The notes under the pieces: generated by a model
Seen by the model: only the letters and a program-made list of their open reading frames with translations
Databases searched by the model: none
What the model was told of the DNA's origin: nothing
Part shown: positions 9,110 through 18,325 of the stretch, piece by piece
How positions within the stretch are numbered: the stretch's first letter is position 1
How the letters are laid out: every line of letters starts with the position of its first letter
From: Mycobacterium sp. BK086
GTDB lineage: Bacteria; Actinomycetota; Actinomycetes; Mycobacteriales; Mycobacteriaceae
Assembly (NCBI GenBank): GCA_004362315.1
Contig: SNWL01000003.1
Coordinates: 1,302,001-1,366,000 of the forward strand
Length of the DNA: 64,000 bases
Reading direction: 5' to 3'
Position numbers and translations under genes: made by a program

Positions 9110-10245
9110 TGGACTTCACCGAGCCAGAAGAACATCAGGACCTGCGCAAGGCGGTCGCCGCAGTCACCGACCGTTACAGCGCAAGCTACTTCGCCGAGCG
9201 TGCCGTCGCCGGGGAGCCGACCACGGAGCTGTGGCGCGATCTCGGCGCCCACGGGTTCATCGGGATCAACTTCCCCGAACAGTACGGTGGCGGCGGCGCC
9301 GGGATGGCCGAGCTCGCGATCGTGTGCGAGGAGACCGCCGCCCGCGGCTGCCCGCTGCTGCTGTTGCTGGTCTCCAGCGCGATCTCGGGGGAACTGCTCA
9401 GCCGCTACGGCAGCGACGAGCACCGACGAGAGTGGTTGCCGCGGATGGCATCCGGTGAGACGAAGGTCGTCTTCGCCATCACCGAACCGGACGCGGGATC
9501 CAACAGCCGCCAGATCAGCACCACCGCGGTCCGCGACGGCAACGACTATCTGCTGAACGGCACCAAGTACTACATCTCCGGCGTCGACGAGGCGGGTGCC
9601 TTGATCGTCGTCACCCGCTCGGCACCGGAGCGCCTATCACTTTTTCTGGTCCCAACCGATGCACCGGGATTGGTCAAGCACCGACTGCCGGTCGGGATCA
9701 GCGTTCCCGAAAAGCAATTCACGCTGCACTTCGACAATGTGCGGGTGCCGGCCTCGAGTCTGATCGGCGACGAGCACGAGGGTTTCCGGCAGGTGTTCGA
9801 CGGTTTGAACCCCGAACGGATCACCGGCGCCGCGGTGTGCGTGGGCGTCGGGCGCCACGCCGTCGAGCAGGGCGCCGAGTACGCGCGCACGCGGACGGTG
9901 TGGGGGCCGCCGATCGGCTCGTATCAGGCCATCGCGCATCCGTTGGCCAAGGCCCAGATCAATGTGGATCTCGCCGCGATGATGACGGCGAAAGCCGCGT
10001 GGCTCTTCGATCAGGGGCTGCCCGCGGGCGAAGCGTCCAACATGGCGAAGTACGCGGCCGCCGAAGCCGCGGTGGAGGCCGTGGACCACGCCATCCAGGT
10101 GCACGGCGGCAACGGACTGGCCACCGAGTACGGGCTGCTGCCACAGTGGGGTTTGGCTCGGTTGTTGCGCATTGCGCCGGTGAGTCGCGAGATGATCCTG
10201 AACTACGTGGCCCAGCACACCCTGGCGCTACCTCGATCGTATTGA
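9109..10245 (+). CDS. Acyl-CoA dehydrogenase
   Basis: 378 residues from ATG 9109, sharing one base with the AtuA stop (TGATG). FAD-dependent alpha,beta-dehydrogenation of an acyl-CoA. Conserved features: FITEPDAGSNSRQIST-type FAD/substrate loop (FAITEPDAGSN), YILNG-like DYLLNGTKYYISG, and the C-terminal AIQVHGGNGLATEYGL segment. In an atu-like scheme it would be the citronellyl-CoA dehydrogenase (AtuD-like); the substrate is inferred from context only. Confidence 0.9.
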   Translation: MDFTEPEEHQDLRKAVAAVTDRYSASYFAERAVAGEPTTELWRDLGAHGFIGINFPEQYGGGGAGMAELAIVCEETAARGCPLLLLLVSSAISGELLSRYGSDEHRREWLPRMASGETKVVFAITEPDAGSNSRQISTTAVRDGNDYLLNGTKYYISGVDEAGALIVVTRSAPERLSLFLVPTDAPGLVKHRLPVGISVPEKQFTLHFDNVRVPASSLIGDEHEGFRQVFDGLNPERITGAAVCVGVGRHAVEQGAEYARTRTVWGPPIGSYQAIAHPLAKAQINVDLAAMMTAKAAWLFDQGLPAGEASNMAKYAAAEAAVEAVDHAIQVHGGNGLATEYGLLPQWGLARLLRIAPVSREMILNYVAQHTLALPRSY

Positions 10246-10252
10246 GGATGGT

Positions 10253-11293
10253 ATGAAACTCGGTCTGCAGCTTGGCTATTGGAGTGCTCAACCTCCCACC
10301 AACCATGCGGAGTTGGTGGCGGTGGCCGAAGAAGCCGGCTTCGACACGGTGTTCACCGCCGAATCATGGGGTTCGGATGCGTTCACCCCGTTGGCCTGGT
10401 GGGGGCGTGAAACCACCCGGATGCGGCTGGGCACCTCGGTCGTCCAACTCTCGGCGCGCACCCCCACGGCGTGTGCGATGGCCTCGCTGACCCTGGACCA
10501 CCTCTCCGGTGGGCGCCACATCCTCGGCCTGGGTGTCTCGGGCCCGCAGGTCGTCGAGGGCTGGTACGGGCAGAAGTTCCCCAAACCCTTGGCCCGCACC
10601 CGCGAATACATCGACATCATCCGCCAGGTCTGGGCCCGGGAAGCCCCCGTCACGTCAGCGGGCCCGCACTACCCGCTGCCCCTGGCCGGCGAGGGAACCA
10701 CCGGACTGGGTAAGCCGCTCAAGCCGATCGTGCACCCACTGCGCGCCGACATCCCGATCATGCTCGGCGCCGAAGGCCCCAAGAACGTCGCGCTGGCCGC
10801 CGAGATCTGCGACGGCTGGCTGCCGATCTTCTACTCACCGCGGCTGGCCCCGATGTACAACGAATGGCTCGACGAAGGCTTCGCCCGCCCCGGCGCCCGG
10901 CGCTCGCGCGAGGACTTCGAAATCTGCGCCACCGCCCAGGTCGTCATCACCGACGACCGGTCCTCGATCCTGGACCTCATCAAGCCGCACCTGGCGCTCT
11001 ACATGGGCGGAATGGGTGCTGAGGACACCAACTTCCACGCCGACGTCTACCGCCGCATGGGCTATGCCGACGTCGTCGACGAAGTCACCCGACTGTTCCG
11101 CAGTGACCGTAAGCACGGAAAAGAACTAGCCGCCAAGGCTGTTCCCGACGAACTGGTCGATGACTCCGCGATCGTCGGCGACATCGACTACGTGCGCAAA
11201 CAGATCGTCGCCTGGGAAGCCGCCGGCGTCACCATGATGGTCATCGGCGCCCGCACCCCCGAACAGATCACCGAAGCGGCAGACCTCGTATAG
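10253..11293 (+). CDS. LLM-class F420-dependent oxidoreductase
   Basis: 346 residues, luciferase-like TIM barrel. The start ATG has GAGG five bases upstream and lies 7 bp after the dehydrogenase, so it is the last gene of the operon. Motifs: AEEAGFDTVFTAESWGSDA, MRLGTSVVQLSARTP, LDHLSGGRHILGLGVSGPQVVEGWYG, IPIMLGAEGPKN. It resembles mycobacterial F420-dependent oxidoreductases of the Rv3520c type. It presumably provides an F420H2-linked redox step; the substrate is unknown. Confidence 0.87.
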   Translation: MKLGLQLGYWSAQPPTNHAELVAVAEEAGFDTVFTAESWGSDAFTPLAWWGRETTRMRLGTSVVQLSARTPTACAMASLTLDHLSGGRHILGLGVSGPQVVEGWYGQKFPKPLARTREYIDIIRQVWAREAPVTSAGPHYPLPLAGEGTTGLGKPLKPIVHPLRADIPIMLGAEGPKNVALAAEICDGWLPIFYSPRLAPMYNEWLDEGFARPGARRSREDFEICATAQVVITDDRSSILDLIKPHLALYMGGMGAEDTNFHADVYRRMGYADVVDEVTRLFRSDRKHGKELAAKAVPDELVDDSAIVGDIDYVRKQIVAWEAAGVTMMVIGARTPEQITEAADLV

Positions 11294-11294
11294 C

Positions 11295-12149
11295 TCAGCG
11301 GGCGTGGGCGGCGAAGAACTGCCCGATGGCCGCGGAGGCGTCGAACCTGGCGGCAGGCGACGTCGGCCAGGTGTGTCCCCAGCCGTCGATCGTGACGAAG
11401 GCGACCTCGGTGCCGGCCGCACAACCCGTGGTGGACAGACGTTCCCCGCCGGGGATCGGCGCCTGGACCGCCGGCGGGCAGTGGTCGAAGGCAAGCCAGC
11501 GGTCGGCCATCGTCGGCGCCGCCACGACGGTGCTCGCGCCGCCACGGCCGATCATCCGCCCGCCGGTATAGCGCACCACCGAGTCTTTGGTGCCGTGAAC
11601 CGCCAGCACCGCAACAGGTTTCGACGGGTTGCACTGCACAGTGCTGCCCAGTGTGCCCGACACCGGCGCGATCGCGGCAACGAGATCGGCACGCTCGCAG
11701 GCCAACCGGTTCGTCATGAACGCTCCCGCCGACATCCCGGTGACGAACACCCGGCCGGCCGGGACGCCGTAGGCCTGAGACAGCCGGCCGATGAGCGCGG
11801 CCAGGAAGCCGACGTCGTCGACACCCTGCCGGTCGGGCTTCGACGCACCGCGGCCGTCGGCCCAGCTGAGATCGACGCCGTTGGGGTAGGCCACGATGAA
11901 GCCGTACTTGTCGGCGACAGCATTGAAGTTGGTCTCCGCCGACTGCTTGGGCCCCGTCTGGCTGCCGCCATGCAGGTTCAGTACCAGTCCATTCGGCTTC
12001 TGCAGGCCCGCGGGCACATGCAACAAATAGGTGCGCTGGATCCCACCGAATGTGAAGGCACCGGGCGGATCGGGACTGGCAGGAGCCTGCGTGGCAGGCA
12101 AGGTGAACAGGAGCAAGACAGCAACGGCAAGCGCTACCACACGGCGCAT
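11295..12149 (-). CDS. Secreted esterase, LpqC/PHB-depolymerase family
   Basis: 284 residues from ATG 12149 (GTG at 12152 also possible). An N-terminal signal peptide (RRVVALAVAVLLLFTLPATQAPA) precedes an alpha/beta-hydrolase domain: LNLHGGSQTG (oxyanion), nucleophile serine in GMSAGAF, aspartate in HGTKDSVV and histidine in DGWGHTWP. This matches secreted feruloyl-esterase/polyhydroxybutyrate-depolymerase-like enzymes such as mycobacterial LpqC. There is no obvious lipobox cysteine, so it may be released rather than anchored. It converges on the catabolic operon with a 1-bp gap. Confidence 0.85.
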   Translation of the reverse strand: MRRVVALAVAVLLLFTLPATQAPASPDPPGAFTFGGIQRTYLLHVPAGLQKPNGLVLNLHGGSQTGPKQSAETNFNAVADKYGFIVAYPNGVDLSWADGRGASKPDRQGVDDVGFLAALIGRLSQAYGVPAGRVFVTGMSAGAFMTNRLACERADLVAAIAPVSGTLGSTVQCNPSKPVAVLAVHGTKDSVVRYTGGRMIGRGGASTVVAAPTMADRWLAFDHCPPAVQAPIPGGERLSTTGCAAGTEVAFVTIDGWGHTWPTSPAARFDASAAIGQFFAAHAR

Positions 12150-12188
12150 CACGCGAATCCTTCTCGGGAAAGAACTGAATTCGCGCGA

Positions 12189-12647
12189 TCAGCTACGCGT
12201 GCAATTGGGGTCGGCCGGCTTTGACGGCCAGACGCAGACGTTGATGAACGTCGTGGTGTTGAAGCCACCTCCGTCGAACACGCCGTAGGCGGCGCCGTTG
12301 GTGCCCGTGTACGTGGCACCGCCACCACCCGGGCCACCCGAGGTGACGATGGTCGTCACCGCCCAGCCCTTGTCGGTGAGCGCCGACTTGAACGCAGCCA
12401 TCGCGTCACTCGGCGGTGAGTTGACTTCGAAGTGCAGGTGAATTCCGTTGTCGCCGATGCTATCCGGACCCTTTTTGTCTCCGGTATTCGCCGGCGTGGG
12501 CACCAGACCGGGGAGCTGGTCGGCCGCCACCGGCGCCGCGCTCGACGTGGATGTCGCGGTGCTGCCCGTGTCAGACTTGCCGCAGGCGGTTCCGGTGAGT
12601 CCGACCGCCAGCGCGACGGCCGCTATCGCGCACAGTCCACGATTCAT
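12189..12647 (-). CDS. Small secreted lipoprotein
   Basis: 152 residues. The signal peptide ends in a lipobox, VGLTGTAC, with the lipidated Cys at residue 22, followed by a Ser/Thr/Ala-rich linker. The mature domain (IHLHFEVNSPPSDAMAAF.. GWAVTTIV) has a compact alpha/beta pattern and a Gly-rich loop. It resembles unnamed mycobacterial lipoproteins of this size; the function is unknown. It lies 39 bp upstream of the esterase gene on the same strand, so they could be cotranscribed. Confidence 0.8.
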   Translation of the reverse strand: MNRGLCAIAAVALAVGLTGTACGKSDTGSTATSTSSAAPVAADQLPGLVPTPANTGDKKGPDSIGDNGIHLHFEVNSPPSDAMAAFKSALTDKGWAVTTIVTSGGPGGGGATYTGTNGAAYGVFDGGGFNTTTFINVCVWPSKPADPNCTRS

Positions 12648-12819
12648 TGCTCCCCCTCGTTCGTCATGGGCAGATTAGCCCAAAGCCGGTCTCCCAGGTT
12701 GCGACACGGTCACGGATGAATACCTATCGATGCAGGACTGGTCACAAGGGGCTCACGGCTCCCTATCGTCACATGGGATAACAGACGTCACAGCGACGTC
12801 CCGCCCCGAAAGGTGTGCC

Positions 12820-14214
12820 GTGTCGCCGCGCCCCCGTATGTCTCCGCTGCCACTGGCGTCGGCGCTCGTCGTCGGGCTGTGCGCGGCCACCGGCATCGCG
12901 GCGCCGGCAGCCAACGCGGATCCCTGTGAGGGCGCCTCTGCCGCAGCACAACCCGCGGCGAACCAGGCCTTCCAGATTCCGAACCCGTCGGCGATCGCAC
13001 CCTTCGACCGCCCTATCGGGCACAAACCCGTCGGCGCGAATGACCAAGCGCCCCTTCCCGCATTGGGCAAGATGCTCATCAACGCATTCATGCCCAATGC
13101 CGGGCAGGTGCAGAAGCAGGCCGCCGTCGCGCCGTCACCGAAACCGGCGCCCGCGCAGCCCGCCCCCGCGCCGGCCGCGGCGCAACCGGCACCGTCCACC
13201 GCCCCGCCGGGGACCTCGGTCGTCGGCTGGGTGACCGGACCGGACAGTCCGAACCAGACCATCCAGAAGTTCGCGGTCACCGGAACCGACCTCGGAATCA
13301 TGTGGGACAACGGCGATCCCGCTCGCCGGCAGGTGCTGATGGCCTTCGGCGATACGAACGGGTTCTGCGGGATCCCGGGTAAGCAGTGGCGCTACAACGT
13401 GCTGATGCGCAGCACCGACGGCTCGCTGGCCAACACGGTCGCGGTGCCCGACGGGGCCGTCGGCAACAAATACTCCGGCTCGCCAGTGTGGCGACCCGGG
13501 ATCGCCAAGCAGGTGATCAACAGCATCAACCGTGCGCCGGAAGAGACGGGCATCATCCCGACCTCGGGTGTCGCCGTCGGGCAGAACCAATTCATGAACT
13601 TCATGTCCATCAGGAGCTGGGACAACTACGGCGCATGGACCACCAACTACTCGGCGATCGCGACATCGACCGACAACGGTGAGACGTGGGGCGTCTACCC
13701 CAACACCGTGCGCCAACCGACCAACGGCAATGAGAAGTTCCAGATGGGCGCCTTCCTCAAGCCCGGCCCCGGAGATCCCTACATCTACTCGTTCGGAACC
13801 CCCAACGGACGCGGCGGGTCGGCCTACGTCGCGCGGGTGAGCCCGGGACTCATCCCGGACCTGACCAAGTACGAGTACTGGAACGCCGACTCCAACTCCT
13901 GGGTGCCCGGCAGCCCGGCGGCGGCGACGCCGGTGATCCCGGGTCCGGTCGGCGAGATGTCGGCCCAGTTCAACAACTATCTGAAGCAGTACCTGGTGCT
14001 GTACTGCAACGGAAACAACGACGTCGTGATGCGCACTGCGCCGGCACCGCAGGGACCGTGGGGCCCCGAGCAGATGCTGGTGTCCTCGATGCAGATCCCC
14101 GGCGGCATCTACGCGCCGTTCCTGCATCCGTGGTCGACGGGCCGGGAGCTGTACTACAACCTCTCGCTCTGGTCGGCCTACAACGTAATGCTCATGCACA
14201 CTGTGCTCCCCTAG
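12820..14214 (+). CDS. Secreted DUF4185 domain protein
   Basis: 464 residues from GTG 12820, chosen because GAAAGG lies six bases upstream; longer in-frame starts lack a ribosome site. A signal peptide (ALVVGLCAATGIAAPAANA) is followed by a Pro/Ala-rich linker (about residues 100-130), then a long DUF4185 domain (VVGWVTGPDSPNQTIQKF, RRQVLMAFGDTNGF, ATSTDNGETWGVYP, IYAPFLHPWS) with a beta-propeller-like repeat character. The domain is common in mycobacterial cell-wall or secreted proteins; the enzymatic role is unproven. Confidence 0.85.
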   Translation: MSPRPRMSPLPLASALVVGLCAATGIAAPAANADPCEGASAAAQPAANQAFQIPNPSAIAPFDRPIGHKPVGANDQAPLPALGKMLINAFMPNAGQVQKQAAVAPSPKPAPAQPAPAPAAAQPAPSTAPPGTSVVGWVTGPDSPNQTIQKFAVTGTDLGIMWDNGDPARRQVLMAFGDTNGFCGIPGKQWRYNVLMRSTDGSLANTVAVPDGAVGNKYSGSPVWRPGIAKQVINSINRAPEETGIIPTSGVAVGQNQFMNFMSIRSWDNYGAWTTNYSAIATSTDNGETWGVYPNTVRQPTNGNEKFQMGAFLKPGPGDPYIYSFGTPNGRGGSAYVARVSPGLIPDLTKYEYWNADSNSWVPGSPAAATPVIPGPVGEMSAQFNNYLKQYLVLYCNGNNDVVMRTAPAPQGPWGPEQMLVSSMQIPGGIYAPFLHPWSTGRELYYNLSLWSAYNVMLMHTVLP

Positions 14215-14261
14215 CGTCCCATTTACCCCCCGAACGGCCCAGTAGTGGGACACTCAGCGAC

Positions 14262-15089
14262 ATGGACGACACCAGCGATCCACGCGTCGAAGACTCCATC
14301 CCGACCGACGTCCTGGATGGCACCGAAACCGAACAGGCGGCCGAGATCGTGGTCGACGCCGCCATCCGCAAGACCATCTCGCCTGCCGCTCTGGGCCGGA
14401 TGCTGGTCGATGCCGGCCGCAGCATCGCCGACGAAAACGACCTCCTGACCCTGTTGCAGCAGGTCGCGGCCATCGCGCACGAGGCGATCGAGGGTGCGGA
14501 CTACACCGGCATCACCATCGACCTCGGCGGTCTGACCTATACCGCGGTCCACACCGATGAGCGCACGTTGCGCATCGACAGCGACCAGTACGAGGTCGGT
14601 GACGGCCCGTGCCTGCACGCCGCGCGCACCCGCAGTATCGTGCTGCTCGATTCCGAGGACGCGATGCAACGCTGGCCGGCCTTCGCGGCCGCCGCGCGCA
14701 CCGAGGGCGTCCACAGCTTCCTGGCCGCTCCCCTGTATACCGACGACCTGACGCTGGGGTCGTTCAATTTGTACGGGCGGGCGTTTCACGCCTTCGACAG
14801 CCTCGATGCCGAGATCCTGGACCTGTTGACCACCGCGGTATCCCGGGCGATCGGCGACTTCGCCCGGTTCAAGTCCGCCGAGGACACCGCGGAGTCGATC
14901 CAGCGCGTGCTACAGACGCGGGCACCGATCGAGCAGGCCAAGGGCGTGCTGATGGCGATGCGGGGCATCGATGCCGACGAGGCGTTCGATGTGCTGCGCG
15001 TGCAGAGTCAGGCGACGAATGTGCCTGTCCGAGTACTTGCTGTGGATTTCCTGGACAAGGTCACCGGAAGCGCCGGCGAGCAGAACTAG
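14262..15089 (+). CDS. GAF-ANTAR domain regulator
   Basis: 275 residues from ATG 14262. A GAF sensory domain (about residues 65-200; ADYTGITIDLGG, YEVGDGPCLHAAR, FLAAPLYTDD) is followed by a C-terminal ANTAR domain (about 215-268; RAPIEQAKGVLMAMRGIDADEAFDVLR). ANTAR proteins bind paired stem-loops in nascent RNA to block termination, and mycobacteria have several GAF-ANTAR forms. Its stop overlaps the stop of the convergent radical SAM gene by two bases. Confidence 0.88.
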   Translation: MDDTSDPRVEDSIPTDVLDGTETEQAAEIVVDAAIRKTISPAALGRMLVDAGRSIADENDLLTLLQQVAAIAHEAIEGADYTGITIDLGGLTYTAVHTDERTLRIDSDQYEVGDGPCLHAARTRSIVLLDSEDAMQRWPAFAAAARTEGVHSFLAAPLYTDDLTLGSFNLYGRAFHAFDSLDAEILDLLTTAVSRAIGDFARFKSAEDTAESIQRVLQTRAPIEQAKGVLMAMRGIDADEAFDVLRVQSQATNVPVRVLAVDFLDKVTGSAGEQN

Positions 15090-16645
15090 AAGGTATTGAC
15101 CAGCGTTCGGCGCTCGGACATTTCCCGCGACATCGTGTAGTGGTGGTAGTGCGTTGCGCACTTGACCACGCTGACGAACAAGACGCCGGGATCGGGCCGG
15201 CTGCGCAGCATCTTCCACATCCGACGCCGATAGACCTGCCGTAGGTGTTGATCCGGCACGTTCTTCATCAACAGCAGGAACAGACCGAACGCGCGGCCGC
15301 CGTCGAGCAGCTGCGCCTTTCTGCGCCGCCACGGATGGGCGTTCAGGTAGGCGTTACGGGCCCGTCCGAAGTCGAATTTGCGTGTCAGATAGAGACTTTC
15401 GAGCCGCTCGAAGTAGGAGTCGGGGTCGTAGAGGTCTCGCATCAGGGCGATGTAGCCGTCCCGCAACTCGTCGCGACTCATGTTGAGCGGAATCACGTTG
15501 GTGCCGAACGTCTGCTCGTCGTCGAGATCGAGGCGGCCCTCGGTCTTCAGGCGCGCGTGCAACGGGGTCTTGGGAATGGCGGCGAGCATGCCGACCATCG
15601 CGTGCATGATGTCGGTCTGATTGATGAATTCGGCTTGTTCCTTGAAGATTCGGGCATCGTCGTTGTCGAAGCCGACGATCATGCCGCACCAGACTTCCAG
15701 GCCGGAGTCCTGCACCTTGCGGACCCGGTCGACGATCGTCCCGCCCTTTTTCACGTTCTGATACTTCTTCGCCTCTTTCAGCGAGTCTTCGTTCGGGCTC
15801 TCGATACCGATGAAGACCACCGTGATGTTGGCGGCGACCATCAACTCCATCAGCTCGTCGTCTTCGGCGAGGTTCAGTGACGCCTCGGTGAAGAACTGCA
15901 AGGGATAGCCCTCGCGTTCCTGCCACGCGTGGACGTCGGCCAGTAGCACCTTGACGGCGGCTTTGTTGCCGATGAGGTTGTCGTCGACGATGAAGCCGAT
16001 CGACAGGCCCGCCTTGCGCATCGCTTCCAGCTCGGCGATCACCTGGGCGCTGGTCTTCAGCCGCGGCTTGCGACCGAACGTGACGATGATGTCGCAGAAC
16101 TCGCACTGGAACGGGCAGCCCCGGCTGAACTGAATGCTGCCGAAGACGTAGTTCTTGGTCTTGAGCAGGTCGTAACGCGGCACCGGGACCGTCGTCATAT
16201 CGGTGCGGTCGGCTTGCTCATAGCGGTACTGGTGCCGGCCGTGCGCCCAGTCGTCCAGGAATTGCGGCCAGGTGGTCTCGGCTTCGCCGACGAAGATCGC
16301 GTCGGCCAGGCCGTCGAAGTAGTCCTCCCGCACGCTGACCCAGGGTCCGCCGACGACGACGAAGACGCCGCGGGACTTGAGCTCGCCCAGGATCTCGCGC
16401 ATGCGCTGGCGCTGCACGATCATGCCGGTCAGCCCGACGATGTCGGCCCGCGCGACCTTCTCGAAGTCGATTTCCTCGACGTTCTCGTCGATGAGCGTGA
16501 CGTGATGTTCGTCGGGCGTCAGCGCGGCCAGCAGCGGCAGGCAGGCCGTCGGCACATTGCACTTCTTGCCGAGCAGCGGAAGTGCGTGTTCCAGGCCCCA
16601 GTAGGACACCTGAAACCGAGGATTGATGATGACAATGTTGGCCAC
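15086..16645 (-). CDS. B12-binding radical SAM protein with DUF4070
   Basis: 519 residues from GTG 16645, chosen over longer in-frame starts because GGAG lies eight bases upstream and the product then starts at VANIVIINPRF, as in homologues. An N-terminal cobalamin-binding-like domain (LLAALTPDEHHVTLIDENVE; VVGGPWVS) precedes a radical SAM core with the Cx3Cx2C motif SRGCPFQCEFCDI near residue 178, and a C-terminal DUF4070 (PLHARLKTEGRL..). It makes a 5'-deoxyadenosyl radical; the substrate in actinobacteria is unknown, with some relatives in hopanoid/lipid tailoring. Confidence 0.87.
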   Translation of the reverse strand: MANIVIINPRFQVSYWGLEHALPLLGKKCNVPTACLPLLAALTPDEHHVTLIDENVEEIDFEKVARADIVGLTGMIVQRQRMREILGELKSRGVFVVVGGPWVSVREDYFDGLADAIFVGEAETTWPQFLDDWAHGRHQYRYEQADRTDMTTVPVPRYDLLKTKNYVFGSIQFSRGCPFQCEFCDIIVTFGRKPRLKTSAQVIAELEAMRKAGLSIGFIVDDNLIGNKAAVKVLLADVHAWQEREGYPLQFFTEASLNLAEDDELMELMVAANITVVFIGIESPNEDSLKEAKKYQNVKKGGTIVDRVRKVQDSGLEVWCGMIVGFDNDDARIFKEQAEFINQTDIMHAMVGMLAAIPKTPLHARLKTEGRLDLDDEQTFGTNVIPLNMSRDELRDGYIALMRDLYDPDSYFERLESLYLTRKFDFGRARNAYLNAHPWRRRKAQLLDGGRAFGLFLLLMKNVPDQHLRQVYRRRMWKMLRSRPDPGVLFVSVVKCATHYHHYTMSREMSERRTLVNTF

Positions 16646-16879
16646 AGCGTCTGCTCCGAATCGAACTCGTAAGACGTCAGTCGGCGTTGCTTGCCAAGCG
16701 GAGCCTAGCAACATGACCTGGCCAAACGAGTCAATCGCACATAGTCGGGACGAGGCCCGGATGGAGCCTCTGCCAAATTGACGGTAACGCTGCGTCCTCG
16801 GTTCGGTCACGACCTTTCCCGGGCTCTGCCGATTTGGTCCTCACGGTGGTGTGATCGGACCGTGGATGCGGTCGGAGCG

Positions 16880-17149
16880 GTGAGTTATGTCCTCATCGGG
16901 GTCGCCGCCCTCGCCGCGCTCGGCGGCTACATCGCCGGGGTCGTGCGGCAGCGCAACAAGCGCCGCGTGCGTGGTTACTTCGCCCTCGGCGTCGTCACCG
17001 GATTCATGGCGGCGGTGATCACGCGACGACGGCTCGATCGGCTCGTGCCTGTCGCCCGTCGACTGGCACTCCCCCAGCGATTCGACAATCCGCTGACTCT
17101 CGCAACCTTGCAACTGCGACGGGGCTTGAATTCGGTGCTCACCCGGTAG
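16880..17149 (+). CDS. Small single/two-span membrane protein
   Basis: 89 residues if started at GTG 16880; in-frame starts at 16862 (GTG) and 16778 are alternatives and none has a clear ribosome site. One strong transmembrane segment (YVLIGVAALAALGGYIAGVV) is followed by a basic loop (RQRNKRRVRGY) and a weaker hydrophobic stretch. It is not recognised. It is 11 bp upstream of the luciferase-like gene. Confidence 0.5.
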   Translation: MSYVLIGVAALAALGGYIAGVVRQRNKRRVRGYFALGVVTGFMAAVITRRRLDRLVPVARRLALPQRFDNPLTLATLQLRRGLNSVLTR

Positions 17150-17160
17150 CGTGCGGGCGT

Positions 17161-18321
17161 ATGCGCTTCGGTAACTTCATGGCCCCCTTCCACCCGACGG
17201 GGCAGAACCCGACTCTCGCGATCGAGCGCGACCTCGACTTGATTGTGGCGATGGATCGCCTGGGGTTCGCAGAAGCCTGGATCGGTGAGCATCACTCGGC
17301 GGGATTCGAGATCATCGCCTCGCCCGAGGTGGTCATCGCCGTTGCCGCCGAACGCACCAAGCACATCAAGCTCGGCACGGGTGTGAGCTCGCTGCCGTAC
17401 CACAATCCGTTGATGCTGGCCGACCGCATGGTGCTGCTCGATCACCTCACCCGGGGCCGGGTGATGCTGGGCTGCGGACCGGGACAGCTGACGTCTGACG
17501 CACACATGCTCGGTATCCCCGCCGACGAGCAGCGGCCACGCATGGAGCAGTGTCTCGACGCGATCATGCGGCTGCTGCGCGGCGAGACCGTGACCATGCA
17601 CACTGACGGGTTCATCCTTCAAGACGCGCGCCTGCAACTGAAGCCCTACAGCGATCCGTGCTTCGATGTCGCTGTCGCAGCGTCGTTTTCGCCCACCGGG
17701 CCGCGCGGCGCCGGCAAGCACGGCATCGGCATGCTGTCGATCGCGGCGACCGCGAGGCAGGGCATGAACATGCTCGCGCATCACTGGGCGACCTGGGAGG
17801 AGGTGGCGCGCGAGAACGGCCACGTCGCCGACCGCTCGCAGTGGCGGCTCGTCGGGCCGATGCACCTGGCCGACACCCGCGAGCAGGCCGAGCGTGACGT
17901 CGAATACGGCATCGCCGAGTTCTCCCGCTACTTCAGCCACATCCTGCCCGCGGGTCCGGTCCAGGGCGACACGGTGGCCGAGATCATCGCCAACAACCGC
18001 GAATCGGGCTTCGCCGTGATCGGTACGCCTGATGACGCCATCGCCAAGATCGAGGAACTCATCGAGGCCAGCGACGGCGGCTTCGGTGCGTTCCTGCTTT
18101 TCGATCACGACTGGGCGCCACCGGCGGCCAAGCTGCACAGCTACGAGTTGTTCGCGCAGTACGTGATGCCTCATTTCACCGGCCAGCTCACGGGGCCGGA
18201 AGCGTCGCGGGACTGGGTGACCGCAAGCGGGACGCAGTTCGTGGACCGGGCCGCGCACGCCATCGGCAAGGCGATCGAAGACCATGCCGCCGAGCAGAAA
18301 GCGAAAACGTCCGCGCAATAA
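17161..18321 (+). CDS. LLM-class flavin-dependent monooxygenase
   Basis: 386 residues, bacterial-luciferase-like TIM barrel. Motifs include GFAEAWIGEHHSAGFE, IKLGTGVSSLPYHNPLMLADRM, LTRGRVMLGCGPG and GTPDDAIAKIEEL. The EHHS signature and length match the group often annotated as limonene 1,2-monooxygenase-like or alkanal monooxygenase alpha-like. It would use reduced FMN and O2; the true substrate is unknown. Proximity to the atu-like operon (6 kb away) is suggestive but they are not cotranscribed. Confidence 0.85.
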   Translation: MRFGNFMAPFHPTGQNPTLAIERDLDLIVAMDRLGFAEAWIGEHHSAGFEIIASPEVVIAVAAERTKHIKLGTGVSSLPYHNPLMLADRMVLLDHLTRGRVMLGCGPGQLTSDAHMLGIPADEQRPRMEQCLDAIMRLLRGETVTMHTDGFILQDARLQLKPYSDPCFDVAVAASFSPTGPRGAGKHGIGMLSIAATARQGMNMLAHHWATWEEVARENGHVADRSQWRLVGPMHLADTREQAERDVEYGIAEFSRYFSHILPAGPVQGDTVAEIIANNRESGFAVIGTPDDAIAKIEELIEASDGGFGAFLLFDHDWAPPAAKLHSYELFAQYVMPHFTGQLTGPEASRDWVTASGTQFVDRAAHAIGKAIEDHAAEQKAKTSAQ

Positions 18322-18325
18322 GCGG

